Shown here: in pieces, positions 7,936 to 17,126 of the stretch | How the letters are laid out: every line of letters starts with the position of its first letter | Position numbering within the stretch: the first letter of the stretch is position 1 | Source: Lachnospiraceae bacterium | Lineage (GTDB): Bacteria > Bacillota > Clostridia > Lachnospirales > Lachnospiraceae | DNA: 64,000 nt | Direction of reading: 5' to 3' | Assembly (NCBI GenBank): GCA_017399685.1 | Contig: JAFQBM010000014.1 | Location: 1-64,000 of the forward strand | Position numbers and translations under genes: made by a program | Notes under the pieces: model-generated | Databases searched by the model: none | Told to the model about the DNA's origin: nothing | The model's input: the letters and a program-made list of their open reading frames with translations, nothing else

Positions 7936-9102
7936 CTATAACTGCTCCGCTACAGGAATAAAATTCTTGTTATTCAAATAACTTCCATTGCATCTTGAGC
8001 AAATACGTAAGTAACCTTTTTCATTATATCCCAAACTAAATTCTAACAATTCCATTTTTCGTCCATCTCCCCTTAAGTCAAAATATTCATCTTCGTATTC
8101 CTTGTACTCCAATACTTTTTGACACATTCTAGCAGGGAAGCAGTAATAGAATTTCCCATTTTCTAATCCCCTGCAATCAATACCACAGCTATCGAAAAAG
8201 TTTTCCATATTTTCAACTTTTTCTTTTCTACCAGTATCATTTCTAAATCCATAATCCACCCATTCAAGATCAACCATCCTGTTATATGGAATTTCAAATT
8301 TAGTCAACGTATTTATAAAGTCATTCATCTTTCCTTCCGTTTGCTTTATCCACTTCGAATAATCGCTAATTTGAAATTCGATATTATAATGCTTTATTGT
8401 TTTTATAAGTCTTTCTTTTAATGTTACTAAACCATTTGATGCGATTACCAGATGTCCAATCGCTCTTTTATACTTACTTCCAATATATTCACATATTTCT
8501 TCCAGATGTGGATATAGTAGCGGTTCTCCTCCAATCAAAAAGAATGAATGTACATAATCTACTTTTTGAAACAATAAATCAATATCTTGACATAGCGCTG
8601 CAAGCTCTTTATGTTCCGGCTGTTTTATATAAGGAGTCATGATAGAACATGCTTTACATTTTAAATTACAATGTTGTGTTAAGGACACATCCAAATATTT
8701 TACATATAACTTTTGTGAATAATACATCAAAAATATTGGAAGATAAAACTCAGTAAAATTTTTATAACTATAAGCATCTATCCCTTCTCTAAATCCATGT
8801 AACACAAATTTTTTCATAACAACAGATATCTGATTGCTTCCTAACGCAATCACTGTAAAATACTTTTTACTATTCGGTGTTTTTTCAAAAAATTCCTCTG
8901 GTGAGATGACTTTGCAATCCAAATACCCTAAAGATTGTTTTTGTATGCTGGAGTCCACAAAGGTAATTTTGATATTTGCAATTTTTAAATCCTCATACAA
9001 CAAAGTCCCATTTTCACCAGCACCATAAATATAAATTTCTTCCACTGTGCTAAAATTTTTCCCTATGGAGTCTAACTCATGTCCTTTATTTCTCCACTTC
9101 AT
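7936..9102 (-). CDS. Rossmann-radical SAM fusion protein, subtype A (copy 2)
   Basis: A 388-residue protein. Residues 1-110 hold a Rossmann-like nucleotide-binding module with IYGAGENG near 24. A radical SAM domain follows, with the 4Fe-4S cysteines in CNLKCKAC (near 145, CxxxCxxC) and the GGEPLLYP motif near 195. The C-terminus carries further cysteines (CGIDCRG, and CSRCNG after EFSLGYNEKGYL), suggesting a SPASM-like second cluster. The hallmark MKWRNKGHE start is shared by four paralogues in this window. It sits one base after its subtype B partner at 9104-10267 and shares the EWVDYGF segment with 14758-15951. The enzyme should make a 5'-deoxyadenosyl radical. The substrate is unknown; context suggests a sugar, lipid-linked or flagellin-bound glycan group. 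Confidence 0.85.
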   Translation of the reverse strand: MKWRNKGHELDSIGKNFSTVEEIYIYGAGENGTLLYEDLKIANIKITFVDSSIQKQSLGYLDCKVISPEEFFEKTPNSKKYFTVIALGSNQISVVMKKFVLHGFREGIDAYSYKNFTEFYLPIFLMYYSQKLYVKYLDVSLTQHCNLKCKACSIMTPYIKQPEHKELAALCQDIDLLFQKVDYVHSFFLIGGEPLLYPHLEEICEYIGSKYKRAIGHLVIASNGLVTLKERLIKTIKHYNIEFQISDYSKWIKQTEGKMNDFINTLTKFEIPYNRMVDLEWVDYGFRNDTGRKEKVENMENFFDSCGIDCRGLENGKFYYCFPARMCQKVLEYKEYEDEYFDLRGDGRKMELLEFSLGYNEKGYLRICSRCNGSYLNNKNFIPVAEQL

Positions 9103-9103
9103 A

Positions 9104-10267
9104 TTATTCCCCCTGAACTGCCGGTTTCACCTTATTCTTATTAATCGCCCAGTATCCACTACAATGCTTACACATTTCCAAACATCCTTTTTCTGTATAT
9201 CCCATACGAAACTCTAATAATTCTGAAGCACTACTTATCGTACGTAGATCAATTCTATCATTCTCAGAATCCTCTACTAATTCAGCACGCATAGCATATT
9301 GTGCATAATTACAGCTATAAAGATTATTTTCAAATAACTCTATAAATGGTTGACAACAAGAAGTATAGTAATTAACCAACTCTTCCTCTGTAAGATGAGA
9401 ATTATCTGTTGTTGTCGGAGCCAAATCAATCCATTCATCAACCTTATTGATATCTATGTTAATTTGGTATTGTTCTAATTTTTCTATCGTTTTCTTCATT
9501 TTATCAATATTTTGAGGTACGGTATCCGAATAATCATCTAGAATTACCGTTACACAATTTCTCTTTATACTTTCACACAAAGAATCACTTGGCAAGATAG
9601 AACCATTTGTAGTTGTATATAATACATTAATTTTATCTCTATAATTCTTTCCAATATATTCAATTAATTCTTCTTGTTGTGGATATAAAAATGTTTCACC
9701 ACCAGATAACTGCATAATATCTACATAATCTACATGTTGAAACAAAGAATCCAATGACTCTTTAAACATCTCTACATCATACATTTTTCGATTATGATTG
9801 TGTGGAATAAATGCTAGGCAACCTTTGCATCGTAAATTACACTTCGTAGTTACTGTAATACCGACAGAATGAAAATACAACTTATTCCATCCATAAAATG
9901 CGTAAATCGGAAGGTAATAATTTAAAAAGGCATCTATATCAAATAAATTTTCCCCTTCACGATATCCAAATACTCTTAATTGCTGCATCGGCCATACCCT
10001 ATCTTTTGCCGACATTGCAACTACTACAATAAACTCACCTGCCGGTTTCTTCATAAAGTCAATTACACTTTCCACTTTTTTTCCAAAACACAAGTTTTTT
10101 TGTTTTTCCGGGTCATTATCAATAAAGCTTTCTACACAATCTGCAAATCTCAATGTTTGAACTAATTTTGTCCCTAAATCTCCTGCTCCATAAATCACTA
10201 TCTTCTTAGGATTAACAAATCTGCTACCTACCAAATCAAACTCATGTCCTTTGTTTTGCCATTTCAT
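9104..10267 (-). CDS. Rossmann-radical SAM fusion protein, subtype B (copy 2)
   Basis: A 387-residue paralogue of the preceding family. The N-terminal module contains VIYGAGDLGTKLV, the cluster-binding motif is CNLRCKGC and the SAM-associated motif is SGGETFLYP. Subtype B is marked by NKVDEWIDLAPTTT, SCNYAQYA and the C-terminal CKHCSG followed by NKNKVKPA; these recur in 15938-17113 but not in the subtype A proteins. The ATG at 10267 has GGAGG upstream. Its stop is one base before the subtype A start, so the two should be made together and may work as a pair. Reaction unknown. Confidence 0.85.
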   Translation of the reverse strand: MKWQNKGHEFDLVGSRFVNPKKIVIYGAGDLGTKLVQTLRFADCVESFIDNDPEKQKNLCFGKKVESVIDFMKKPAGEFIVVVAMSAKDRVWPMQQLRVFGYREGENLFDIDAFLNYYLPIYAFYGWNKLYFHSVGITVTTKCNLRCKGCLAFIPHNHNRKMYDVEMFKESLDSLFQHVDYVDIMQLSGGETFLYPQQEELIEYIGKNYRDKINVLYTTTNGSILPSDSLCESIKRNCVTVILDDYSDTVPQNIDKMKKTIEKLEQYQINIDINKVDEWIDLAPTTTDNSHLTEEELVNYYTSCCQPFIELFENNLYSCNYAQYAMRAELVEDSENDRIDLRTISSASELLEFRMGYTEKGCLEMCKHCSGYWAINKNKVKPAVQGE

Positions 10268-10326
10268 GTTATCAATTCCTCCTATAACTTTATAACAATA
10301 ATATTTTTATTTTTTATAAACATCTA

Positions 10327-12444
10327 TTAATTTTTAATGTGCAATAGTTCCTTTCTTACCACGCTCCATATATCTGAACCAACTTTGTTACTAAATTTAT
10401 TATTACTTCTACTTTGTACTTCAGTAACAATTTTAGCAAACTGCTGAACACTACACATACTTTCACTATATATCTGTTCATCTGTAAATAATTTCAACAT
10501 CTCATTGGTTTCAACTTCAGTTTTAGTAAAAATCACATTTCCTTCCTGTGTAAAAGATACAATGCCATTTGCCTTCCATGGAACTAACATAAATTCATCA
10601 TCATAACTACAAGTAATCCTTGAAAATATCTCTGCATTCATTGGACTTTCAAACTCTGGAATTTCTCTACAATCCAAACATATCATATCATAATTTTTTA
10701 CATTTATTCTTATAATATGACTTCCATTTCTTTGTAAGATATAAATTTCTTCCTTTTCATAAAAGATTGAATTCCAACAAACACCCTTATCCTCAATAAA
10801 TTCACCTAAATCTATTTCTTCCAAAATCTGATTATTCTTTTCGTCCCATTTCAAAATAAAACTACCTTCTTGAAGTATCATCCAAAAAAATTCACCATCA
10901 CATACGATATCTCTAATCGCACCATTTACTCCCTCTATACTCAAATATTCAAACCGTTTTTCTTCGAAATAATATTTTTGTATCATTGGTGCTATACAAC
11001 AAGCACGATATAAAACATTGCCTACCATCTGTTTTCCAAAAAACAAAGGTACTCCTTTTGCGGCCGCACCTAGTTTTAACTGTTCTTCATAACGTGTTGA
11101 AAAATAAGTAATTTCATCCGACTCTACGTCAATACATGGAATCTTTGTTGCATCGTATATAGGGAAAAACCAAATTTTTTTATTCCATACTATAGGATTA
11201 TAATCATTATATTGTTTTTCTACATAGATTTGTTTTTTTTGATTTTCCTTGGTATAAAGTTTAATAATATAATTTTCACTTTCTGTAATAAAGTACATCT
11301 TATCCTCATAAGAAATACCACTAACAGAAATGAAAGGCTCACCTGCAGAAATTCCTTCACACCCCTTAATAACTTCGATTTCTCCAGTATTTCGATCAAT
11401 CACACCTATGATATTGCTTTTTCCACTAAATAAATATACCTTATCTTCCACTATACCTGCTATTGTCCCTTGCAGAATCCTCTTTGTTTCTCTACAGCTT
11501 TCAACCTCAACATCTGTATAAAGCATTGGTTTTTTCGTAATTTCAAACAATGGGCTTACAGAACTTTCTTTTGGTCCCATGTAGGCATCTGCTATTCCAA
11601 TAGAACGTTCCAAATCTGCAGTATCATCATAGACTATATTTTTACTTTTTTTTGCCTTTTCAACAACCTCATTATATATTTCACAAAATTGAGGTTGGAA
11701 AGACTTCAAAGTTTCCATACTAAGTGGATGAGGTCTCCATAGTAAGGCAATTTCCTTTTCTTCTTCAAAAAAATCAAGTAAGTATAATATCTTTTTTAAT
11801 AAATTATATGGTCTGTTAATTAGGTCATTTAAATGGGTATTATAAAGAAATACTTTCTTTCCTTTAAAAACAGAACTCCATTCTTCTGGTATCTTTCTCG
11901 TTTCCATTGCACTAAGGACACTATCAAATTTAGGACTCCCTAGAGCAAGTAACTTGTCCCTAGATATATTTCCATACTGAACATAACGTTCTAGTACATT
12001 ATTGTTTTCAACAACAATCCTCCATGCATTTTGCACCCCCGGCATCAGACATCGACTAGGATCAATATTTTGACAAACAACATCATAAGGTATGTATACT
12101 AAGTGATCACAATATTTCCTTAAAGAAGAACTATAATATTTTTCTGGTATCTGTGTCACCAAATTATGTTGATCATAAGGATTATGATAAAAAATAAGAT
12201 CTGGATGTCTTTCTTCTATGTTGTATTCTTTATAATCAGTAATTGTAATATCTTTAGGAAAACTCGCACCTTCATAATATTCTCCCAAAATTTCTCTATT
12301 CTTTCCAAGATTGTAATATGGTATAGGCATAACTATGACATCCCATTCTTCATCCTGCATTGCTGCTTGATAAACACTATGAAAACAATCCCACATAGAA
12401 GCCTTGTAAGGTAAAAATACTACCTCTTTCTTCTTTCCCGTCAT
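10327..12444 (-). CDS. CDP-glycerol glycerophosphotransferase-like protein fused to a beta-propeller
   Basis: A 705-residue two-part protein. Residues 1 to about 320 (EVVFLPYKASMWDC, IPYYNLGKNREILG, HPDLIFYHNPYDQHN, LLWRPHP, YDDTADLERSIGIADAYMG) match the GT-B-like fold of CDP-glycerol:polyol-phosphate transferases, whose active sites use the late His/Asp/Ser blocks. Residues about 325-640 consist of repeating beta-strand units (KVYLFSGKSNIIGVID, MYFITESENYIIKLY, EIYILQRNGSHIIRI) like a propeller. The propeller half resembles the stand-alone protein at 20098-21306. The N-terminal half is also found fused to LicD at 32189-34504. It may transfer a phospho-alditol or similar unit to the glycan while the propeller binds substrate. 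No signal peptide or membrane segment is seen. Confidence 0.7.
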   Translation of the reverse strand: MTGKKKEVVFLPYKASMWDCFHSVYQAAMQDEEWDVIVMPIPYYNLGKNREILGEYYEGASFPKDITITDYKEYNIEERHPDLIFYHNPYDQHNLVTQIPEKYYSSSLRKYCDHLVYIPYDVVCQNIDPSRCLMPGVQNAWRIVVENNNVLERYVQYGNISRDKLLALGSPKFDSVLSAMETRKIPEEWSSVFKGKKVFLYNTHLNDLINRPYNLLKKILYLLDFFEEEKEIALLWRPHPLSMETLKSFQPQFCEIYNEVVEKAKKSKNIVYDDTADLERSIGIADAYMGPKESSVSPLFEITKKPMLYTDVEVESCRETKRILQGTIAGIVEDKVYLFSGKSNIIGVIDRNTGEIEVIKGCEGISAGEPFISVSGISYEDKMYFITESENYIIKLYTKENQKKQIYVEKQYNDYNPIVWNKKIWFFPIYDATKIPCIDVESDEITYFSTRYEEQLKLGAAAKGVPLFFGKQMVGNVLYRACCIAPMIQKYYFEEKRFEYLSIEGVNGAIRDIVCDGEFFWMILQEGSFILKWDEKNNQILEEIDLGEFIEDKGVCWNSIFYEKEEIYILQRNGSHIIRINVKNYDMICLDCREIPEFESPMNAEIFSRITCSYDDEFMLVPWKANGIVSFTQEGNVIFTKTEVETNEMLKLFTDEQIYSESMCSVQQFAKIVTEVQSRSNNKFSNKVGSDIWSVVRKELLHIKN

Positions 12445-12482
12445 TCATTTTCACCCCTTCCTCTTTCGATACCCTTACTAAT

Positions 12483-13667
12483 TCATACACAATATTTTAT
12501 TACCAATTCCTTTTTCGGGATACTTTCAAATACCTCTGATGCAATATCTTCATAAGTCATTACCTTTTTGAATCCCTGATTTTTTAGTATTTCTACCAAT
12601 TCCTCAGCCTCATCTTTGGTTACAAGAATAAGGCTATCTTTCGGAATTTCATTCGGGGGAATACATTTTATCCCATCAATGTCCATTCCCCATAAAGAAG
12701 AATCCCCATCTGAAAAAGCCTTCACTTCTATATTACGTACTAATATTTCTTTCTGAAGATATCTTCCATTTTTCCCAGCACAATATAATACTACAGGCTC
12801 ATTTATACTCTTTATTTCTCTATTTTTTTCCATATTCGGTTCTTCTCTCAAGAACATCTCATATAGTTCTCGTTGACAACGCGTCCATCCATTTTCTGCC
12901 GCATGTCGCATCATATCAAAATAAAATTTATACTTGCCATTAAAGATTCGTTCTAATTCATCTTGTGTTAATTCTTTTATCATCTCCAATTGTATTTCTT
13001 CGCAATTGGTTTTAAATTCCTCTATAGTATTCGAACCCTGTTTTTCATGGAAACGATATGCAATCAATGGTTCTTCAACATACACCAACTTCTGTCCACG
13101 AAAAATCCGAAACCACATATCATAATCCTGTGAAGTAATAAGTTCCTCCTTAAATAACCCTACTCTTTCAAAATGACTTTTATGAATCAAAACAGTGCAA
13201 CCATTGACAAGTCCAAACAATACAGGGAATAATCCATTTGTCCATTCTTCTTTTGAAAATCTGGCATCTGTTCTGCCCGTCCTTATTATTCTCCTTGGCA
13301 TCTCCATCTTGTCCCAATTTCCGTATAAAGGTGCTTTCATATCACCACATTGTTCCAAAGCCTCTATTTGCTTCTCTATTTTCTCCGGATAGAATATATC
13401 ATCATGAGAAAGCCAGGCGAAATACTCGCCTTTCATATTTTCTATTCCTAGATTTAACGCAGTCGCTACTCCACCATTCTTCTTAGCATAATACCTAACT
13501 CTATCCCCATATGATAAAACAATCTCCTCTGTAGCATCCGTAGAACCATCGTTTACTACAATCACTTCACAATTATCATATGTTTGAGCCAAAGCACTAT
13601 CAATAGCCTCACTAATATAGTCCTGCCCATTATATACAGGAATTATAATAGAAACCTTAGGTTGCAT
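12483..13667 (-). CDS. GT2 glycosyltransferase with C-terminal Rossmann-like module
   Basis: A 394-residue family 2 glycosyltransferase. The GT-A start VSIIIPVYNGQDYISEAIDS, the nucleotide site VVNDGSTD and the metal-binding SHDDIFYPEK (near 88) are present, with a QDYDMWFRIFRG acceptor-side block near 180. After a helical linker, residues about 290-390 form a second module with LYCAGKNGRYLQ, related to the N-terminal module of the radical SAM proteins here. A reading from 13682 (GTG) is possible, but GGAG seven bases before the ATG at 13667 makes that the likely start. It lies 11 bases after the neighbouring GT2 stop, in the same operon. Sugar donor unknown. Confidence 0.82.
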   Translation of the reverse strand: MQPKVSIIIPVYNGQDYISEAIDSALAQTYDNCEVIVVNDGSTDATEEIVLSYGDRVRYYAKKNGGVATALNLGIENMKGEYFAWLSHDDIFYPEKIEKQIEALEQCGDMKAPLYGNWDKMEMPRRIIRTGRTDARFSKEEWTNGLFPVLFGLVNGCTVLIHKSHFERVGLFKEELITSQDYDMWFRIFRGQKLVYVEEPLIAYRFHEKQGSNTIEEFKTNCEEIQLEMIKELTQDELERIFNGKYKFYFDMMRHAAENGWTRCQRELYEMFLREEPNMEKNREIKSINEPVVLYCAGKNGRYLQKEILVRNIEVKAFSDGDSSLWGMDIDGIKCIPPNEIPKDSLILVTKDEAEELVEILKNQGFKKVMTYEDIASEVFESIPKKELVIKYCV

Positions 13668-13678
13668 TTTCCCACTCC

Positions 13679-14773
13679 TCACTTAACCTTATATTCCACA
13701 ATATCGTCATCTTTCCAAATGGATTTTCCAAACTTTTTTTTTCCATAAAGTTTATAATAATTTTTTCTCTTACTCCTTAACATTAGCCATACCAAAATCG
13801 CTTTTCTTTTCTTCATTAATTTTGGTATCTGTTGACTATCCGTTTTTCTTTTTGTACGATAATAATCCCCTGCCATACTTACATAAGAATTATTTATTAC
13901 GGCATCTAACAATCTTATATTTTTCTTCACAGAACGAAACGGCGGATATGCTGCTAGTCTTACTAATCTCCCTATCAGCTTATCATAGCAAGAACCATAT
14001 ACTTTTACTTTTTCCTCTTCTGTCAATTGCATATCCCACTTATCCGATATGGTTTTTAAATAAATACATAAAAGTTCGTATTCATTATATGAAATCTGAT
14101 TCATTTTTGCTGTGGCACTTTTTCTATCGTCAAAATCCTGAACATATATATATAACTCATCTGAAATGAACTTTATACTATGACAATACATCAAATATTC
14201 TAATGTAAATAATCCATCTTCACCAAGAACTAACTTTTCATTAAACACTAAGTTGTTATTTTTTATAATATCGGATTTATATGCTCCATAACAACATGAA
14301 TACATATTACGAAATATAGAACTATCATTAAAATATCTTAGAAGCACTTCTTTTTGCTCCAAAAACTCCTCATTTACATAAGAAGAAGGATATAGCTCTT
14401 CATCGCTACTTTTACAACTAAAATGAACCATGTCACAATTCTTATGTTTAAATTCTGTAACTACTCTCTCTACTAACATTTCACTAAAAAAATCATCAGA
14501 ATCACAAAACAAAAGATAAGTTCCGTTCGCTTGCCTTATACCATTATTTCTCGCTGCTGACACACCTTGATGCACTTGTGAAAAATATCTGATTCGTTGA
14601 TCTTTTTTTTTCAGTGCTTTACAAACTTGTTCTGAATCATCTGTTGATTCATCATTAACCAAAATCACCTCAATATTTTTGTATGTTTGATTCAATATAG
14701 AATGAACTGCTCGCTCCACATATAATTGTGTATTATAAACGGGAACTATCACTGATACTAATGGTTCTCCCAT
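13679..14773 (-). CDS. GT2 family glycosyltransferase
   Basis: A 364-residue GT-A enzyme. VSVIVPVYNTQLYVERAV opens the protein, VNDESTDDS is the nucleotide-binding loop and FCDSDDFF (near residue 93) is the DxD-type metal site. The region after 110 is typical of capsule and teichoic acid GT2 proteins, with a basic C-terminal tail (RKRKAILVW, RSKRKNYYKLYGKKKFG) that may associate with membrane or acceptor. Its start overlaps the end of the subtype A radical SAM gene by 16 bases, showing translational coupling. It lacks the extra Rossmann module of the other two GT2s in the operon. Confidence 0.86.
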   Translation of the reverse strand: MGEPLVSVIVPVYNTQLYVERAVHSILNQTYKNIEVILVNDESTDDSEQVCKALKKKDQRIRYFSQVHQGVSAARNNGIRQANGTYLLFCDSDDFFSEMLVERVVTEFKHKNCDMVHFSCKSSDEELYPSSYVNEEFLEQKEVLLRYFNDSSIFRNMYSCCYGAYKSDIIKNNNLVFNEKLVLGEDGLFTLEYLMYCHSIKFISDELYIYVQDFDDRKSATAKMNQISYNEYELLCIYLKTISDKWDMQLTEEEKVKVYGSCYDKLIGRLVRLAAYPPFRSVKKNIRLLDAVINNSYVSMAGDYYRTKRKTDSQQIPKLMKKRKAILVWLMLRSKRKNYYKLYGKKKFGKSIWKDDDIVEYKVK

Positions 14774-15951
14774 TGCTCTCCTACCTCTATAAAATGTTTA
14801 TTAATCTCACATGTACCATTACAATGTTTACACATAGACAAATATCCGTCTTTATTATATCCTAGGTCAAATTCCACTAACATTCTTTTCTGCTCCATGT
14901 TCTGTTCCAAGTTTATGATATCAAAGAAATTATTATCATCTTCCTCTTTCTCAAGAGCTTTGGCTGCAAAATATGCATTGATACAATATCGGATTTTTCC
15001 ATCCACGTATCCCCTACATCTTGTCCGACAATAATCAAAAAAGGCAATCAGTTGTTCCTCAGACATATCATGTTCTACCGATTCAAAGCCGAAATCTACC
15101 CACTCAGCATTACAAAGGAAATCAACGTTTATACCATGTTCTCTATATTTTTTGATATTTTCCAATACCTTGTCCTTTATACTCGGAACGGCTTTTGTAT
15201 AATCACTCACCTGAATTGCAATATCATATTTTTTTATCAATAAAAGCAACTCCTCATTCGGAGATAACATTCCGTTAGTGATAAATTGGAAACTTCCTAC
15301 TTTATCTCTGTAATTTTGACCAATGTATTCAACGATCTGTGGGAGTTCCTTATTTAACAATGGTTCTCCACCTGTTAAAGTATAATTTCCTACGAAATCC
15401 ACCATATGAAAAAAAGCATCTGCCTCTTTTTTCAACTTTTCAAAAGGGAATTCCTTTATCGATTTAAAATATGGTAACATAATCGAACATTTCTTACATC
15501 GCAAAGTACAGCGTTCTGTAACAATCATGGTTACCGTATCCAAGAAAACCTTTTCATATTTACATAACATAATAACAGGGAATTCGTAACGGATAAACTC
15601 CTCATAAAGAACACATCTTTGAGAGGATATTCCACACTCTTTCGCAATTTCATCTTTTATTTTCTTCCCCAAAGAGTCTAATAATCCTAAAAGAATCATA
15701 CTATCCGGATAGTTCTTTAAAATTTCACTCATCTGGCTTCTATGATAGACAGGAATCCCTTTGTAACTTTTTTTACTGCTATCTTTATCAAAAAAGCCTG
15801 CCACTTCCCAATCCGTCAAAGATGAAACAGAATCAAAAACTCTTCCTCCTACGATTCCTGCACCATAAATATAAATTTTCTTGTTCTCATACTTATCAGA
15901 AATTTTTAAATATTCTGTTTCCAACTCATTTCCTGGACTATTCCACTTCAT
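14758..15951 (-). CDS. Rossmann-radical SAM fusion protein, subtype A (copy 1)
   Basis: A 397-residue paralogue. It begins MKWNSPGNELE and has the nucleotide-binding-like IYIYGAGIVGGRVF near residue 27. The radical SAM cysteines lie in CTLRCKKC (near 150), followed by TGGEPLLNKE. The C-terminus has YCRTRCRGYVDGKIRYC and MCKHCNG. The EWVDFGFES segment and the ending VGEQ pair it with 7936-9102 (subtype A). It overlaps both its upstream subtype B partner (14 bases) and the downstream GT2 (16 bases), so all three are translated as a block. It probably carries two Fe-S clusters; the substrate is not evident. Confidence 0.85.
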   Translation of the reverse strand: MKWNSPGNELETEYLKISDKYENKKIYIYGAGIVGGRVFDSVSSLTDWEVAGFFDKDSSKKSYKGIPVYHRSQMSEILKNYPDSMILLGLLDSLGKKIKDEIAKECGISSQRCVLYEEFIRYEFPVIMLCKYEKVFLDTVTMIVTERCTLRCKKCSIMLPYFKSIKEFPFEKLKKEADAFFHMVDFVGNYTLTGGEPLLNKELPQIVEYIGQNYRDKVGSFQFITNGMLSPNEELLLLIKKYDIAIQVSDYTKAVPSIKDKVLENIKKYREHGINVDFLCNAEWVDFGFESVEHDMSEEQLIAFFDYCRTRCRGYVDGKIRYCINAYFAAKALEKEEDDNNFFDIINLEQNMEQKRMLVEFDLGYNKDGYLSMCKHCNGTCEINKHFIEVGEQWENH

Positions 15952-17113
15952 ATTTCCTTCTTTCTGCCTGTTTTGCCGGCATTACCTTATTCGGATTCAT
16001 ATCAATATACCCGCTACATCGCTTACAAAACTCTACATAACCCTTTTTATTATATCCTAGACGGAATTCCATCAATTCTTTTCTTTGGTCTTCCTCATAC
16101 GTTCTTAAATCGAACACGCCATCCTTATCCTCGCCAATGATTCCCGCTACATGGGCATAACTTGCATAATTACAACTATAAAGCAAGCCATTTCGTAACT
16201 CCTGCCAAGGAACATGACAACCTTCAAATTTCTTACAAAGTCTCTCTTCGCTCCAGTCCTCATGATGAGTTGTCATAGGTGCTAAATCAATCCACTCATC
16301 CACTTTATTTACTTCATACTTAATGTGATATTTCTCTAACAAAGCAATCAGTTTATCAAAGGTCGGACTGCTTTTCGGAACTGCCTCCCTATAATCATCC
16401 ACCGTAATCTCAATGCGATGTTTACTAAGTTTCTCTAACAGTTCCTCTTTCGGTAATACCGTACCATTCGTAACCGTTCTTAAGATATGAATTTTATCTC
16501 TGTAATTATCATCAATATATTCTACCAATTCACCAATCTTCGGGTAAAGTAATGGTTCTCCACCACTGATATGAAATAACATAATATAATCTACCCTTTG
16601 AAAGAATATATCCACATCTGCCTGAATCTGTTCCCATGGACGTTCATCAAAAGTTTTCATATAAGGGGTAAAATTCAGACAAGCCTCACAGTTCAAATTA
16701 CATCTGGTACTTGGAAGAAAGGAAATAGATGGGAAATATGTCTTGTTTAACTCATAGGCATAATAGACTGACATATACACTTCCATGGTAAACATCGTTT
16801 CATTGTATCGATATCCTTCCACCATCAACTGTTGCATAATCGGTTTTCTTGTGTAAGGTGAAACACATAAAATAATACCGACACCTTCTTCTGCTTTATC
16901 AATCTCAGAAATATCATATACTCTCTTTCCACAATATCCCTGTTTTTGCTTTTCTTTATCATTATCGATAAACCCCTGAATCTCTTTTTCCTTACAAAGC
17001 AAATCATAAATCTTCTCGCCGTAATCTCCGGCACCAAACAAATATAACTTATTCTTTCCTTTTATATGTTCATATACCTGATCAAACTCATGACCCTTAT
17101 TATTCCATTTCAT
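15938..17113 (-). CDS. Rossmann-radical SAM fusion protein, subtype B (copy 1)
   Basis: A 391-residue paralogue starting MKWNNKGHEFD. The N-terminal module has LYLFGAGDYGEKIYDLL and FIDNDKEKQKQGY. CNLNCEAC (near residue 143) binds the SAM cluster and ISGGEPLLYP follows. Subtype B signatures are NKVDEWIDLAPMTT, SCNYASYAHVAG and FCKRCSG plus NPNKVMPA at the end. An ATG at 17113 follows TAGGAG. It directly precedes the subtype A gene, with a 14-base overlap, the same B-then-A order as at 10267-7936. The repeated order suggests that B and A act as partners or in successive steps. Confidence 0.85.
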   Translation of the reverse strand: MKWNNKGHEFDQVYEHIKGKNKLYLFGAGDYGEKIYDLLCKEKEIQGFIDNDKEKQKQGYCGKRVYDISEIDKAEEGVGIILCVSPYTRKPIMQQLMVEGYRYNETMFTMEVYMSVYYAYELNKTYFPSISFLPSTRCNLNCEACLNFTPYMKTFDERPWEQIQADVDIFFQRVDYIMLFHISGGEPLLYPKIGELVEYIDDNYRDKIHILRTVTNGTVLPKEELLEKLSKHRIEITVDDYREAVPKSSPTFDKLIALLEKYHIKYEVNKVDEWIDLAPMTTHHEDWSEERLCKKFEGCHVPWQELRNGLLYSCNYASYAHVAGIIGEDKDGVFDLRTYEEDQRKELMEFRLGYNKKGYVEFCKRCSGYIDMNPNKVMPAKQAERRKYEVE

Positions 17114-17126
17114 AATGTTCTCCTAA

